Assembly: GCA_035513655.1 (NCBI GenBank)
Contig: DATKBV010000479.1
Location: 1-64,000, forward strand
From: GCA-2726245 sp035513655
GTDB lineage: Bacteria; Planctomycetota; Planctomycetia; Pirellulales; Pirellulaceae
Reading direction: 5' to 3'
Length of the DNA stretch: 64,000 bases
The stretch's first letter is position 1; the number at the start of each line of letters is the position of its first letter. Below are positions 51,073 to 59,351 of this stretch, one piece after another. Under the pieces are notes generated by a model. The model saw only the letters and a list, made by a program, of their open reading frames with translations. It was not told the origin of the DNA and made no database searches. The position numbers were made by a program, and so were the translations under genes.

Positions 51073-51702
51073 ATGAGATTCTCGCTCCGCTGGTTTACTG
51101 TGGCCGCTTCTGTCCTTGCGATTTTCATTTTCGTGTCGAATGCCATCGCCGAGGACGACAAGGAATGGGTGTCCTTGTTCGACGGCAAAACCCTGGAAGG
51201 GTGGGAGAAAGTCGGCAACGACGCGAGCGTGTGGGAAGTCAGCGACGGAGCGTTGTGTGGGTCGGGACCTGCGTCGATGTTGGTTTGCACGAAGGGGCCG
51301 TATCAGAACTTTCGCTATCGCGCCGAGGTCAAGATCAACGACAAAGGGAATTCAGGGCTGTACTTCCGCACGACCCGCGAGCCCGGCTTCAGCGATGGCT
51401 ACGAAGCCCAGATCAACAGCACGCACACTGACCCGATCCGTACGGGCTCCATCTACGGTATGTGCCACGTGTACAAGAGACTTGTCGAACCCGACGCTTG
51501 GTTCACTTACGAGATCGAGGTCCGAGATGATGTGTGGCGAAACAAAGCCGTCACTCGGATCAAAGTCACCGTCGATGGCGACGAACTTTTCGAATACCTC
51601 GACTTCGCCCAAACATTCAAGGAAGGCCACTTCGCCTTCCAGCAACACGATCCCGGCAGCAAAGTGTATATTCGCAAGGCCGAAGTGATGGAATTGCCTT
51701 AA
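51073..51702 (+). CDS. Secreted DUF1080 (3-keto-disaccharide hydrolase-like) protein
   Basis: This 209-residue protein has a signal peptide (VAASVLAIFIFVSNAIAED). The single beta-jelly-roll domain carries the family landmarks EWVSLFDGKTLEGWE, GNSGLYFRT and DGYEAQINSTHTDPIRTGSIY. DUF1080 proteins are lamin-G-like lectin or glycoside-hydrolase folds, and some have been linked with 3-keto-sugar cleavage. The exported Gfo/Idh/MocA oxidoreductase encoded divergently could make such keto sugars. The large PQQ-like gene follows 12 bases downstream, suggesting one transcript. Confidence 0.88.
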   Translation: MRFSLRWFTVAASVLAIFIFVSNAIAEDDKEWVSLFDGKTLEGWEKVGNDASVWEVSDGALCGSGPASMLVCTKGPYQNFRYRAEVKINDKGNSGLYFRTTREPGFSDGYEAQINSTHTDPIRTGSIYGMCHVYKRLVEPDAWFTYEIEVRDDVWRNKAVTRIKVTVDGDELFEYLDFAQTFKEGHFAFQQHDPGSKVYIRKAEVMELP

Positions 51703-51714
51703 TGAGAAAGAATC

Positions 51715-54700
51715 ATGCTCAGGTGTATTAGAAAACAATTTGTCGTCATTCCAGCCTGGATCGCGTTCCTGCTGCTCGTAGGCAGTTTGAATGCAGCGGA
51801 GACGGATACCGCCGGTGACATCCTTCAAGCCACGGGAGTGAAAGGCGGCGTGATCGTTCACCTGGGTTGCGGCGACGGGAAGCTGACGGCGGCGCTGCGC
51901 GTGAGTGACCGTTACCAAGTGCATGGGCTCGCACGCGATCCCGCTGAAGTTGCCAAGGCACGTGGGCACGTCGCCGCCGGGGAGCATTATGGCGAGGTCT
52001 CGATTGATCGGTTGAGCGGCAATCGGCTTCCGTATGTCGACAACTTGGTGAATCTTGTTGTGGCGGAGGACTTGGCGGATGTCACGGTGGACGAACTGTT
52101 GCGAGTGCTCGTCCCCAACGGTGTCGCTTACATCAAGAGCGACGACGGCTGGAAAAAGACAGTGAAGCCGTGGCCTGACGACATTGATGAATGGACTCAC
52201 TTCCTGCATGATGCTGGTGGTAATGCAGTGGCTCATGACGATGTCGTTGGCCCTCCACGCCATCTGCAATGGCTGGGCAGCCCGCGTTGGTCGCGGCATC
52301 ACGATCGCATGGCCAGCATGAGCGCGCTGGTTTCGGCCGGCGGTCGCCTCTTTTACATCATGGATGAAGGCTCGCGGATCTCCATTCAAATGCCGCCGAA
52401 GTGGATGCTCGTCGCCCGTGACGCTTTTAATGGGACGATTCTTTGGAAGCAGCCGATTCCTACTTGGCAAAGTCACTTGTGGCCATTGAAGAGCGGCCCG
52501 ACGCAACTCGCCCGACGACTCGTTGCCGAAGGAGATCGAGTCTACGTGACGTTGGGGTTGCAGGCACCGGTCACGGTCATGGACGCAGCAACCGGCGAGA
52601 TCATCCGCACCGTGGAAGGCAGCGATCCGACGGAGGAGTTGATCGTCAGCAATGGCACCTTACTCGCGCTGGTGAATAAAGGCAGCTACGAGACGAAGGA
52701 TTTTCTCCCTGCCTTCAATACCGGTGACCAGGCCCGTGTCCGCACCGACAAGCAATTCCATTGGAACGAACAAGCTCGCGAAGTCGTAGGCATCAACGGC
52801 GACAACGGCGATGTGTTGTGGCGTCGCGAGAGCGTGGTCGGTCCGCTCAGTTTGGCAGCCGATACCGAGCGAGTTTACTTCTACAACGGACAAGGGGTCG
52901 TCTGCTTGGATCGTGAAAGCGGGAAAGAGTTGTGGGCTTCCGAGCCAGCAGGTCGAGCTCAGGACTTTACCATGAACTTCGGGCCGAAGCTCGTCGTCCA
53001 TGACAACGTCGTGTTGTTTGCGGGCGGTGACCGCAAGATGGTTGCCTTAGCCGCGGCTACCGGCAAGCAAATGTGGACGGCACCGCATGCTCGCGGAGGC
53101 TATCAGTCGCCGGAGGATCTACTCGTCGCCTCGGGGCTCGTTTGGTCAGCGCCGACGACCAGCGGCCGCGACTCCGGAATATGGACGGGCCGCGACCTGC
53201 TGACCGGTGAAGTGAAGAACGAATTTCCGCCGAATGTTGACACCTATTGGTTCCACCATCGCTGCTATTTCGCCAAGGCAACCGACAAGTTCTTAATCCC
53301 GTCGCGAACAGGCATCGAGTTCGTCGACCACGAAAAACAGGATTGGGACATTCACCATTGGGTGCGCGGCGGCTGTTTGTACGGTGTGATGCCATGCAAT
53401 GGGTTGCTCTACGCACCACCGCACAATTGCGCGTGTTATCCCGAAGCGAAACTGTTCGGCATGAACGCACTCGCCCCGGCCAGCACCAACCGCGAGGTCC
53501 CGAAAGAAGTCTCCGACGAAGGCCGCCTGGAACGCGGCCCTGCCTACGACAACATCGTCGACGCGCCAGCCAAGGACACGGACTGGCCGACATATCGGCA
53601 CGACGCCGCGCGTAGCGGATACCTCAAGCAAGATGTTCCGGCGACGCTAAAATCCGCCTGGAAAACAAACTTTGATAGCAAGCTGAGCAGCGTGGTCATC
53701 GCCAACGACAAGCTGTTCGTCGCCGAAGTCGATCGACATACCGTTCACGCGTTAAATGCGAACACGGGTGAGACGGTGTGGAGCTACACGGCTGGCGGGC
53801 GGGTTGACTCGCCCCCGACGATTCACAAGGGCCGGGCGATCTTCGGCGCGGCGGACGGCTGGATGTACTGCCTGCGAGCCAGCGATGGCGAACTTGCGTG
53901 GCGGTTCCGCGCGGCCCCGCGTGACGAGCGGCTGATGGCCTTCGAACAGCTGGAATCCGTGTGGCCGGTTCACGGCAGCGTGCTGGTCGAGAAGGATGTG
54001 GTTTACTTCATTGCGGGTCGATCTAACTTCCTGGACGGCGGCATGCGCTTCTTCCGCGTTCACGCCGAGACGGGCCGCAAGATCTCCGAAGGGCTGATGG
54101 ATGATCGCGATCCGCACACGGGCGAGGACTTGCAGAATCACATCAAGGTATTGCAAATGCCCGTCGCGCTTCCCGACATTTTGTCCAGCGACAGCGTTTA
54201 CGTTTACCTCCGCTCGCAACAGATTGACATGGAAGGGAATCGCCTGGAGATCGGTCCGCATTCGGCTGACTTTGCTGGTCAAGGCTCCGTACAGCGCGGT
54301 CCAACGCAACATTTATTTGCTCCGATGGGATTCTTGGATGACACCTGGTTTCATCGCGCGTACTGGGTCTATGGCCGCAGTTTCGCAGGTGGCCACGCGG
54401 GGTATTACCAAGCTGGTAAATACACACCGTCGGGGCGGTTGCTGGTTTTTGACGACGACAATGTTTATGGCTACGGACGCAAGCCTGAGTATTTAAAGTG
54501 GACCACCACGATCGAGCATCAGCTGTTTGCTTCGGGCAAAGAGCCGCCCCCGCAGGCGCGTAGTGAAGCGGACGAGCCTACCGGCGGAAGGCGAAACGCG
54601 CCGGCGGCCTCGACGATGATCCGCTTTGGCAAACCGGCCGGCATCAATCCCACGGGAAAGCCACTAACGGTCGAAGCTTGGGTACAAGCCGATCGCCCCG

Positions 54701-55614
54701 ACGGTGTCGTTGTGGCTCATGGAGGTCCGGCGGTCGGATATGCGCTCGTGCTGCAAGGCGGCAAGCCGCAGTTTCTGGTGCGGACGAAAGACAAAGTCAC
54801 TGCGGCGAAGTCGAATGTTGAAACGATTGGCCGTTGGACGCATCTGGTGGGAGTGTTGAGCGAAGACAAGCAAGTCAAGCTCTACATCAACGGCAGGTTG
54901 GTTGATAAAGTTCAGGCACCGAGCTTACTTCCATCCAATCCGGCACAAGGACTAGAGATCGGAGCCGATGACGCAGGTGCAGTCGGCGACTACCGAAGCC
55001 CGCTCGGCTTTACCGGCATGATCGACGAAGTCCGCATCTATCACGCGGCTTTGAGCGATGACGAGATCGCGGACCACGCATCGAGCACCGATCGGACACC
55101 AACTGACGACCGACGATTGGTGCTCGCTTGCACGTTTGAAGGCGGGACGGCCGAGGACGTATCGGGGAACGGACACGACGGCGAACTTGATTCCCCGCAA
55201 TCCGTGAAAGGGAAGTTCGGTCGGGCGATGCAGTTTACATTCCGGCAATCGCAAGCCGCTGGCTCGTTTGTCGAGTATCTCTGGACACAAGACGTGCCGC
55301 TAATGGTCCGTGCCATGGCGAAGGCGAATGACAAGCTCTTTATTGCCGGACCACCCGATCTGATTGACGAAGAACAAACGTTTCAACGGACGATGGCTCG
55401 CGATCCGAATCTGGCGTCCCTGTTGGTTCAACAAGACGATGCCTTATCCGACGAAGCTGGGGGATTAATGCGAGTCGTCTCGGCCATCGACGGTAACACG
55501 TTGGCGGAGTACAAGCTCGACTCGCTGCCATCTTGGGATGGCATGGCAGCGGCGAATGGAAAGCTATTCATGTCAACGACGGATGGCAATGTGATTTGTT
55601 ACGCCGCCAACTGA
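51715..55614 (+). CDS. Exported fusion: methyltransferase-like domain, PQQ-type propeller and LamG-like domain
   Basis: This 1299-residue protein has a signal peptide (FVVIPAWIAFLLLVGSLNAAE). Residues about 35-150 look like a small class I methyltransferase fold: IVHLGCGDGKLTAAL, LARDPAEVAKARG, and a late-strand LLRVLVPNGVAYIKSDD. A BamB/PQQ-type propeller follows (DAFNGTILWKQPIP, INGDNGDVLWRRES, ALNANTGETVWSYTAGG). Residues about 965-1120 form a concanavalin/LamG-like domain (LTVEAWVQADRPDGVVV, WTHLVGVLSEDKQVKLYINGRLVD, GMIDEVRIYHAALSDDEI), and more propeller blades close the protein. It is probably a sugar-handling or enzyme-scaffold protein outside the cytoplasm. Confidence 0.83.
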   Translation: MLRCIRKQFVVIPAWIAFLLLVGSLNAAETDTAGDILQATGVKGGVIVHLGCGDGKLTAALRVSDRYQVHGLARDPAEVAKARGHVAAGEHYGEVSIDRLSGNRLPYVDNLVNLVVAEDLADVTVDELLRVLVPNGVAYIKSDDGWKKTVKPWPDDIDEWTHFLHDAGGNAVAHDDVVGPPRHLQWLGSPRWSRHHDRMASMSALVSAGGRLFYIMDEGSRISIQMPPKWMLVARDAFNGTILWKQPIPTWQSHLWPLKSGPTQLARRLVAEGDRVYVTLGLQAPVTVMDAATGEIIRTVEGSDPTEELIVSNGTLLALVNKGSYETKDFLPAFNTGDQARVRTDKQFHWNEQAREVVGINGDNGDVLWRRESVVGPLSLAADTERVYFYNGQGVVCLDRESGKELWASEPAGRAQDFTMNFGPKLVVHDNVVLFAGGDRKMVALAAATGKQMWTAPHARGGYQSPEDLLVASGLVWSAPTTSGRDSGIWTGRDLLTGEVKNEFPPNVDTYWFHHRCYFAKATDKFLIPSRTGIEFVDHEKQDWDIHHWVRGGCLYGVMPCNGLLYAPPHNCACYPEAKLFGMNALAPASTNREVPKEVSDEGRLERGPAYDNIVDAPAKDTDWPTYRHDAARSGYLKQDVPATLKSAWKTNFDSKLSSVVIANDKLFVAEVDRHTVHALNANTGETVWSYTAGGRVDSPPTIHKGRAIFGAADGWMYCLRASDGELAWRFRAAPRDERLMAFEQLESVWPVHGSVLVEKDVVYFIAGRSNFLDGGMRFFRVHAETGRKISEGLMDDRDPHTGEDLQNHIKVLQMPVALPDILSSDSVYVYLRSQQIDMEGNRLEIGPHSADFAGQGSVQRGPTQHLFAPMGFLDDTWFHRAYWVYGRSFAGGHAGYYQAGKYTPSGRLLVFDDDNVYGYGRKPEYLKWTTTIEHQLFASGKEPPPQARSEADEPTGGRRNAPAASTMIRFGKPAGINPTGKPLTVEAWVQADRPDGVVVAHGGPAVGYALVLQGGKPQFLVRTKDKVTAAKSNVETIGRWTHLVGVLSEDKQVKLYINGRLVDKVQAPSLLPSNPAQGLEIGADDAGAVGDYRSPLGFTGMIDEVRIYHAALSDDEIADHASSTDRTPTDDRRLVLACTFEGGTAEDVSGNGHDGELDSPQSVKGKFGRAMQFTFRQSQAAGSFVEYLWTQDVPLMVRAMAKANDKLFIAGPPDLIDEEQTFQRTMARDPNLASLLVQQDDALSDEAGGLMRVVSAIDGNTLAEYKLDSLPSWDGMAAANGKLFMSTTDGNVICYAAN

Positions 55615-55641
55615 GGAATGATGAAGGTGACCGGAAGGTGA

Positions 55642-56229
55642 TCATGATCCATTGTCGGGTGACTTGCCAGGTTCCGGCGGGGCATACCTTGGATCTTCCA
55701 ATCCGAAGGCGTCGGCGACTCGATTGAAGAAAGCGAACAGCGCGGTGATGTAGACGGCTTCGGCAATCTGCGGATCGGTCCAGCCAGCGTCGCGCAATGT
55801 TTGCGTCTCATCGGCCGTAACGCGATAAGCCGTTTCCGTCACGAGCTTGACGAAACGCAGCAGCGCGCGTTCGGCATTCGTGAACACGGCGTTGTCAATG
55901 TCGTGGTGTCGGAGGGCTGCGGTCTGTTCGTCCTCGGCTCCTTGCAACTGCAAGAAAAAAGCATGGGAGCCCAGTCAGTAAGGGCACTGGTTCAATGCCG
56001 AAACCAGGGTCGCGATCATCTCTTTCGTCCGCCGATCGAGATGCCCGTCCGAGAAGTGCAACTCGTTGCTGAATTGGATCACGCGCTGCAGAAAATCCGG
56101 CCGCTGGCTGAAGCACTTCAAGATATCCGGCATCTGCGGTCGATCGGGCCGAGTTTGTTTGTAGGCTTGATAGATCTCCGCGAGTTCGCCGCTCGCGTCG
56201 TCGTCTTCAATCCAGCGGATGAAGGGCAT
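55642..56229 (-). CDS. AhpD/CMD-family peroxidase-like selenoprotein, in-frame TGA (Sec85)
   Basis: ATG 56229 has AGGAG seven bases upstream and opens MPFIRWIEDDDASGELAEIY. The frame reaches ALNQCPY and then TGA at 55977-55975, and continues in the same frame with LGSHAFFLQLQGAED to TGA 55642, giving 195 residues if the TGA is read as selenocysteine. The family active site is C-P-Y-C-x-x-[SH]-H, so the TGA replaces the second redox cysteine exactly (Cys82, Sec85, His89). The downstream part (AERALLRFVKLVTETAYRVTADE ... ALFAFFNRVADAFGL) is well-preserved CMD sequence, not decay. A hairpin follows the TGA. The enzyme should reduce peroxides or disulfides. Sec machinery is not in the window. Confidence 0.82.
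55936..55977 (-). promoter_or_regulatory. Putative bacterial SECIS hairpin after the in-frame TGA
   Basis: The lower stem GGCTC (55971-55967) pairs with GAGCC (55940-55936). A 12-nt 5' bulge rich in U precedes the upper stem CTTGC (55954-55950) pairing with GCAAG (55945-55941). The apical loop is AGTT (55949-55946). The loop begins 25 nt after the TGA and has a G followed by U at its second and third positions. Bacterial SECIS elements typically have a short apical stem 16-37 nt after UGA with a G near the loop start, so this fits. Confidence 0.7.
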
Positions 56230-56284
56230 TGCCTTACTCCTGGTTGGTGATTCTCCGGTGAGGTACAACCTGAATCGCCCTCGA

Positions 56285-57706
56285 TTACTCTTCAATTCGC
56301 AGTCCGGCGGCCTCCGTGATGCGATCGAACGAGGCGCGATTGGTAGTGTAGCTAATCAACTGCACGACGTCCCGCGGTCCAGCCAACTTGACGGCCTCGT
56401 CGACTTCGGCATCCGTCAGCACAATTGGCGTGGCGGCAAGTTTCCGTGCGATTGTAAAGAGCGCTCGTTCCGTGGGCGTGAATTCGTCCCATGACCCGTC
56501 TAGTTGATAGATCTGGTCGTCGGTCCATCCCAACTGTTGCAGGCGTCGCTTCGCTTCACCCGCGGCGTACCACGCGCGATCTTGCCGCGCGATGATCCAG
56601 CTTGCCTGGGCCTTCAGCAACGGCGTGAGATCGCCGCGCTGTTCGGCCGAGCGAATGCTGCTGATTCGTCCGGGAGCACTAGTCGGGAAAGTGGCCAGCA
56701 GCCGGACCCATTGCGGCAGAGTACCGGCGGGAAAGTCTTCCGGCAGAACTTCCTTGGCTTGGCCTTCGTCGACCAACGGCAAACGTGGCGTCCGCTGGCG
56801 GGCGGCGGCCAGCGCCGCTTCGACTTCCTGCCGCGATTCCAATGCCGGTCGACGAGATACGGTCATGCGAGTTGGTGCGCCAGTCTTTTCGTCAAGGAGC
56901 AACGGCGCGACGATGGTGACGACGCTCTTGTACTGCTGGGCGGTGGGCGTCAGATACGTTTCTGGAACGCGTAGGCGATCCGCGGTTTCGGCAACTTCCG
57001 CTCCGGTCGGCGTGCGTCGTCCAAAGCCGCCTCCATTCGCGGACTGGGGAATGCCGGCTCCCTCCTTCCAACGATTGATCGAATTGTTTCCCGCCACGGA
57101 CAAAATCATTTCGAGAATCTGACGATCCGTGTAATGCTTGCGCAATTGATCGATATCGGCGTCGTTCACGAGATGCGGCTCATACGTGATCTTGCGAGCG
57201 AAGGCAAAAGCTGTTTGCTCCTCGGGTGAGAACACCGACCAATCGCAATCCAACGCCGCGATCTGGTCTTCGGTCAAACCCGCGCCTAGCAGCTTGGACT
57301 CTTGGTGCCCCAAGCAGTATTGGCAATTGTTGGTCCGCGAAACGATCCAAAACAATTCCGTTTTGAAGGCATAGGTCAGCGACATCTCCGGATCGTTCTC
57401 GCGGCCGAACCCACCGGAACTGGACCGACCACCGGTTCGCTGTTCGCCATCGCGGGACGGCATGTAATGGTAACGCAAGCGACTTTCGTAGCTGGACGCG
57501 CGCTCACCGAGATTCGCTTTATCTTCCTCGGTCAGTTCGGGCAGCGGGATACGTGGCTTGCGAGCCTTCATATCCTCGAGGTACTGTTTCATCTCGGGGC
57601 GTGTTAGAGGGACTGGACGGGGCGTGGTTTCCGAATCGACGGCCGTAACGGTTCCGGGCGACGCGGTCACGACACCTAAAAAGAGGGCGGTCAATAAACG
57701 CTTCAT
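56285..57706 (-). CDS. Secreted two-domain carboxymuconolactone decarboxylase/AhpD-like protein
   Basis: This 473-residue protein has a signal peptide (LLTALFLGVVTASPGTVTAV) and GAGGA before ATG 57706. The first CMD domain carries the redox pair in NNCQYCLGHQ (Cys128, Cys131, His134), with GLTEDQIAALDCDWSVFSPEEQTAFAFARKIT. A second CMD domain (SWIIARQDRAWYAAGEA ... LGWTDDQIYQLDGSWDEFTPTERALFTIARKL) has lost both cysteines and is probably structural. It lies 55 bases upstream of the Sec-type CMD gene on the same strand, and the shared C-L-G-H versus Sec-L-G-S-H context supports equivalence of Cys and Sec. The two may form an exported/cytosolic thiol-peroxidase pair. Confidence 0.87.
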   Translation of the reverse strand: MKRLLTALFLGVVTASPGTVTAVDSETTPRPVPLTRPEMKQYLEDMKARKPRIPLPELTEEDKANLGERASSYESRLRYHYMPSRDGEQRTGGRSSSGGFGRENDPEMSLTYAFKTELFWIVSRTNNCQYCLGHQESKLLGAGLTEDQIAALDCDWSVFSPEEQTAFAFARKITYEPHLVNDADIDQLRKHYTDRQILEMILSVAGNNSINRWKEGAGIPQSANGGGFGRRTPTGAEVAETADRLRVPETYLTPTAQQYKSVVTIVAPLLLDEKTGAPTRMTVSRRPALESRQEVEAALAAARQRTPRLPLVDEGQAKEVLPEDFPAGTLPQWVRLLATFPTSAPGRISSIRSAEQRGDLTPLLKAQASWIIARQDRAWYAAGEAKRRLQQLGWTDDQIYQLDGSWDEFTPTERALFTIARKLAATPIVLTDAEVDEAVKLAGPRDVVQLISYTTNRASFDRITEAAGLRIEE

Positions 57707-57767
57707 GGTATAAATCCTCGTGGTAAAAGAAAATTGTCGATCAAGGCTTCGATGTTTGCTTGACGAC

Positions 57768-58205
57768 TTACCCTTCCGTTTCTTCTAAAAACACCGTGAT
57801 CTTTGGACTCGTGCCGACGGTGTATTGCACCTTGTGCTTGGAGCGCACTCCCGCACCGTCCTCCAACTCCAATACGACGGGGACATGCAAGTTCGACCCA
57901 TCGCTTGTAGACGGGTCGAGCACTTGATAACTCACCAGCCGCTGGCCCGCCTTCCATTGGGATTCGACGACGATGATCGATGGAGAACCCTGTTGAAGAC
58001 TTTCTTGTGTCTGGCCTTGCTTCCAGGCGTCGAGCACGGTGGACAGCGAACTTTTAGCAACGTCTTCATTGAGAGCCGGCGCGCCTCCCCTGGAGCCGCA
58101 ACCCAGGCCGAGGCTTATGATCAGCAGTGCCATCGCCGCGGTCCCATCCCGCGGCGCGGCGGCGAATGCACGCCGCGCCGCGACTGAACTCGAATCTAAA
58201 CTCAT
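57768..58205 (-). CDS. Small putative lipoprotein
   Basis: The protein is 145 residues from ATG 58205, chosen for GGAGG seven bases upstream. After a basic start comes a hydrophobic run ending LIISLGLGCGSRGG, a lipobox-like site with Cys as the likely lipid anchor. The mature part is beta-rich (KSSLSTVLDAWKQG ... VSYQVLDPSTSDGSNLHVPVVLELEDG ... KVQYTVGTSPKITVF) and has no family I can name, though small lipoproteins of this type commonly follow DUF1559 genes in planctomycetes. The DUF1559 gene lies 25 bases upstream, so the two are probably co-expressed. Confidence 0.75.
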   Translation of the reverse strand: MSLDSSSVAARRAFAAAPRDGTAAMALLIISLGLGCGSRGGAPALNEDVAKSSLSTVLDAWKQGQTQESLQQGSPSIIVVESQWKAGQRLVSYQVLDPSTSDGSNLHVPVVLELEDGAGVRSKHKVQYTVGTSPKITVFLEETEG

Positions 58206-58230
58206 CGTATGACCTCCAAATGACTTCTGG

Positions 58231-59184
58231 TTAATAATCGCTGAGCGGTTCACCGCCATCGCGCGAACCCAGCGCTCGCCACGTGGGCACGTTAATCGTT
58301 TCCGCGACAAGCCGTACGGATCCATCGCACAAGGCCACGTTGGCCCCACCGGGGTGGTAACTGCCGGCCGTCGTTGCAATTCGGCCTGGTGGGTACATAC
58401 AGCTCCGGCCATTCGGCGGCGTCACGTGGTAATAGCGCGTGGTCGAATGGTAGGAGTACAACCACGGAGCACCCACGTTCGAGTAACCCTGTTTGGTCAG
58501 GTCCAGGACGTTCACCGCGCGGCACTGTTCGTAGGCTTCGTCCGGGGTCGCCGGATAGGTTCCCGGTCGAAACGTGTCGGACTCCGGCGTGCTCATGCCG
58601 TTACTGCCGTCACCCTTGATCTTCTCCGAAATGCAAGCTGTGTTGCTTGTGCCGTCACGAATGTCGGCAAATTTGATCACGCGATCCGGCACAAAAACGC
58701 CGTTGCACGGCGGCATGCTGAAGTTGGAGTTAGATGGATTCGTCGACGGATTGCCGAACAGGATATTGAAACCGCTATTGCCATAGTAGTTATTCCGTGC
58801 GCCTAGGGTGGTCGGCAGCCTGTCCGAATCCGAAGGGCAGAGGAACGCCGGGACCGGAGTGTTCATCACCGGCAGGTTCAGGGCATGGTTGTAACTCACC
58901 GAAAAGTCAATTTGGTCATACAACGCGTTCTGCTCGATGTACGGCAACATGCGAGCCAAGTACGAGATACTTCCGGATCTCGTGCCATAGGGAAAACACT
59001 TGTAGGTGTCGTGGTAATTGTGCAAGCCGAGTGCAATCTGCTTCATGTTATTGGAGCATTCGGAACGCCGCGCCGCTTCACGGGCGGCTTGGACCGCGGG
59101 CAGCAACAGGGCTACCAAGATCCCGATAATTGCGATGACAACCAGTAGCTCAACAAGCGTAAAGGCCAACCGAGAACGTTTCAT
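58231..59184 (-). CDS. DUF1559 pseudopilin-like protein (H-X9-DG type)
   Basis: This 317-residue protein opens with a prepilin N-methylation signal (SRLAFTLVELLVVIAIIGIL, Glu at position 5 after the Phe) and LLPAVQAAREAARRSECSNNMKQ, the fixed start of this planctomycete family. The C-terminal YHPGGANVALCDGSVRL is the H-x9-D-G signature. AAGGAA precedes ATG 59184. The N-terminal helix should be membrane-inserted, with the rest outside. Planctomycetes encode dozens of these, and roles in type II-like secretion or surface fibres are proposed. It is paired with a small lipoprotein gene. Confidence 0.95.
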   Translation of the reverse strand: MKRSRLAFTLVELLVVIAIIGILVALLLPAVQAAREAARRSECSNNMKQIALGLHNYHDTYKCFPYGTRSGSISYLARMLPYIEQNALYDQIDFSVSYNHALNLPVMNTPVPAFLCPSDSDRLPTTLGARNNYYGNSGFNILFGNPSTNPSNSNFSMPPCNGVFVPDRVIKFADIRDGTSNTACISEKIKGDGSNGMSTPESDTFRPGTYPATPDEAYEQCRAVNVLDLTKQGYSNVGAPWLYSYHSTTRYYHVTPPNGRSCMYPPGRIATTAGSYHPGGANVALCDGSVRLVAETINVPTWRALGSRDGGEPLSDY

Positions 59185-59351
59185 GACTAGATTCCTTTTC
59201 TGTTTTCAGGAAAAATTACAGAGACAAAAACAAGATTGCGAATAGAGACGTCAATCCATGCTGCGTAGTACAGACGCGCAGCTTGAATCAGGCAACGAGT
59301 GGTCGTTGCTGAACAAACGAAAGAACAAGACACCGATCTTGCAACCGGGAA

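Noticed and set aside
55642..55953. Separate small gene starting at TTG 55953
   Set aside because: It is the downstream half of the TGA-interrupted CMD gene in the same frame. It has no ribosome-binding site and lacks the family N-terminus.
55975..56295. A 106-residue truncated CMD protein
   Set aside because: Its stop falls at the active-site codon and conserved sequence continues in frame, so recoding explains it better. ATG 56229 has the ribosome site, not 56295.
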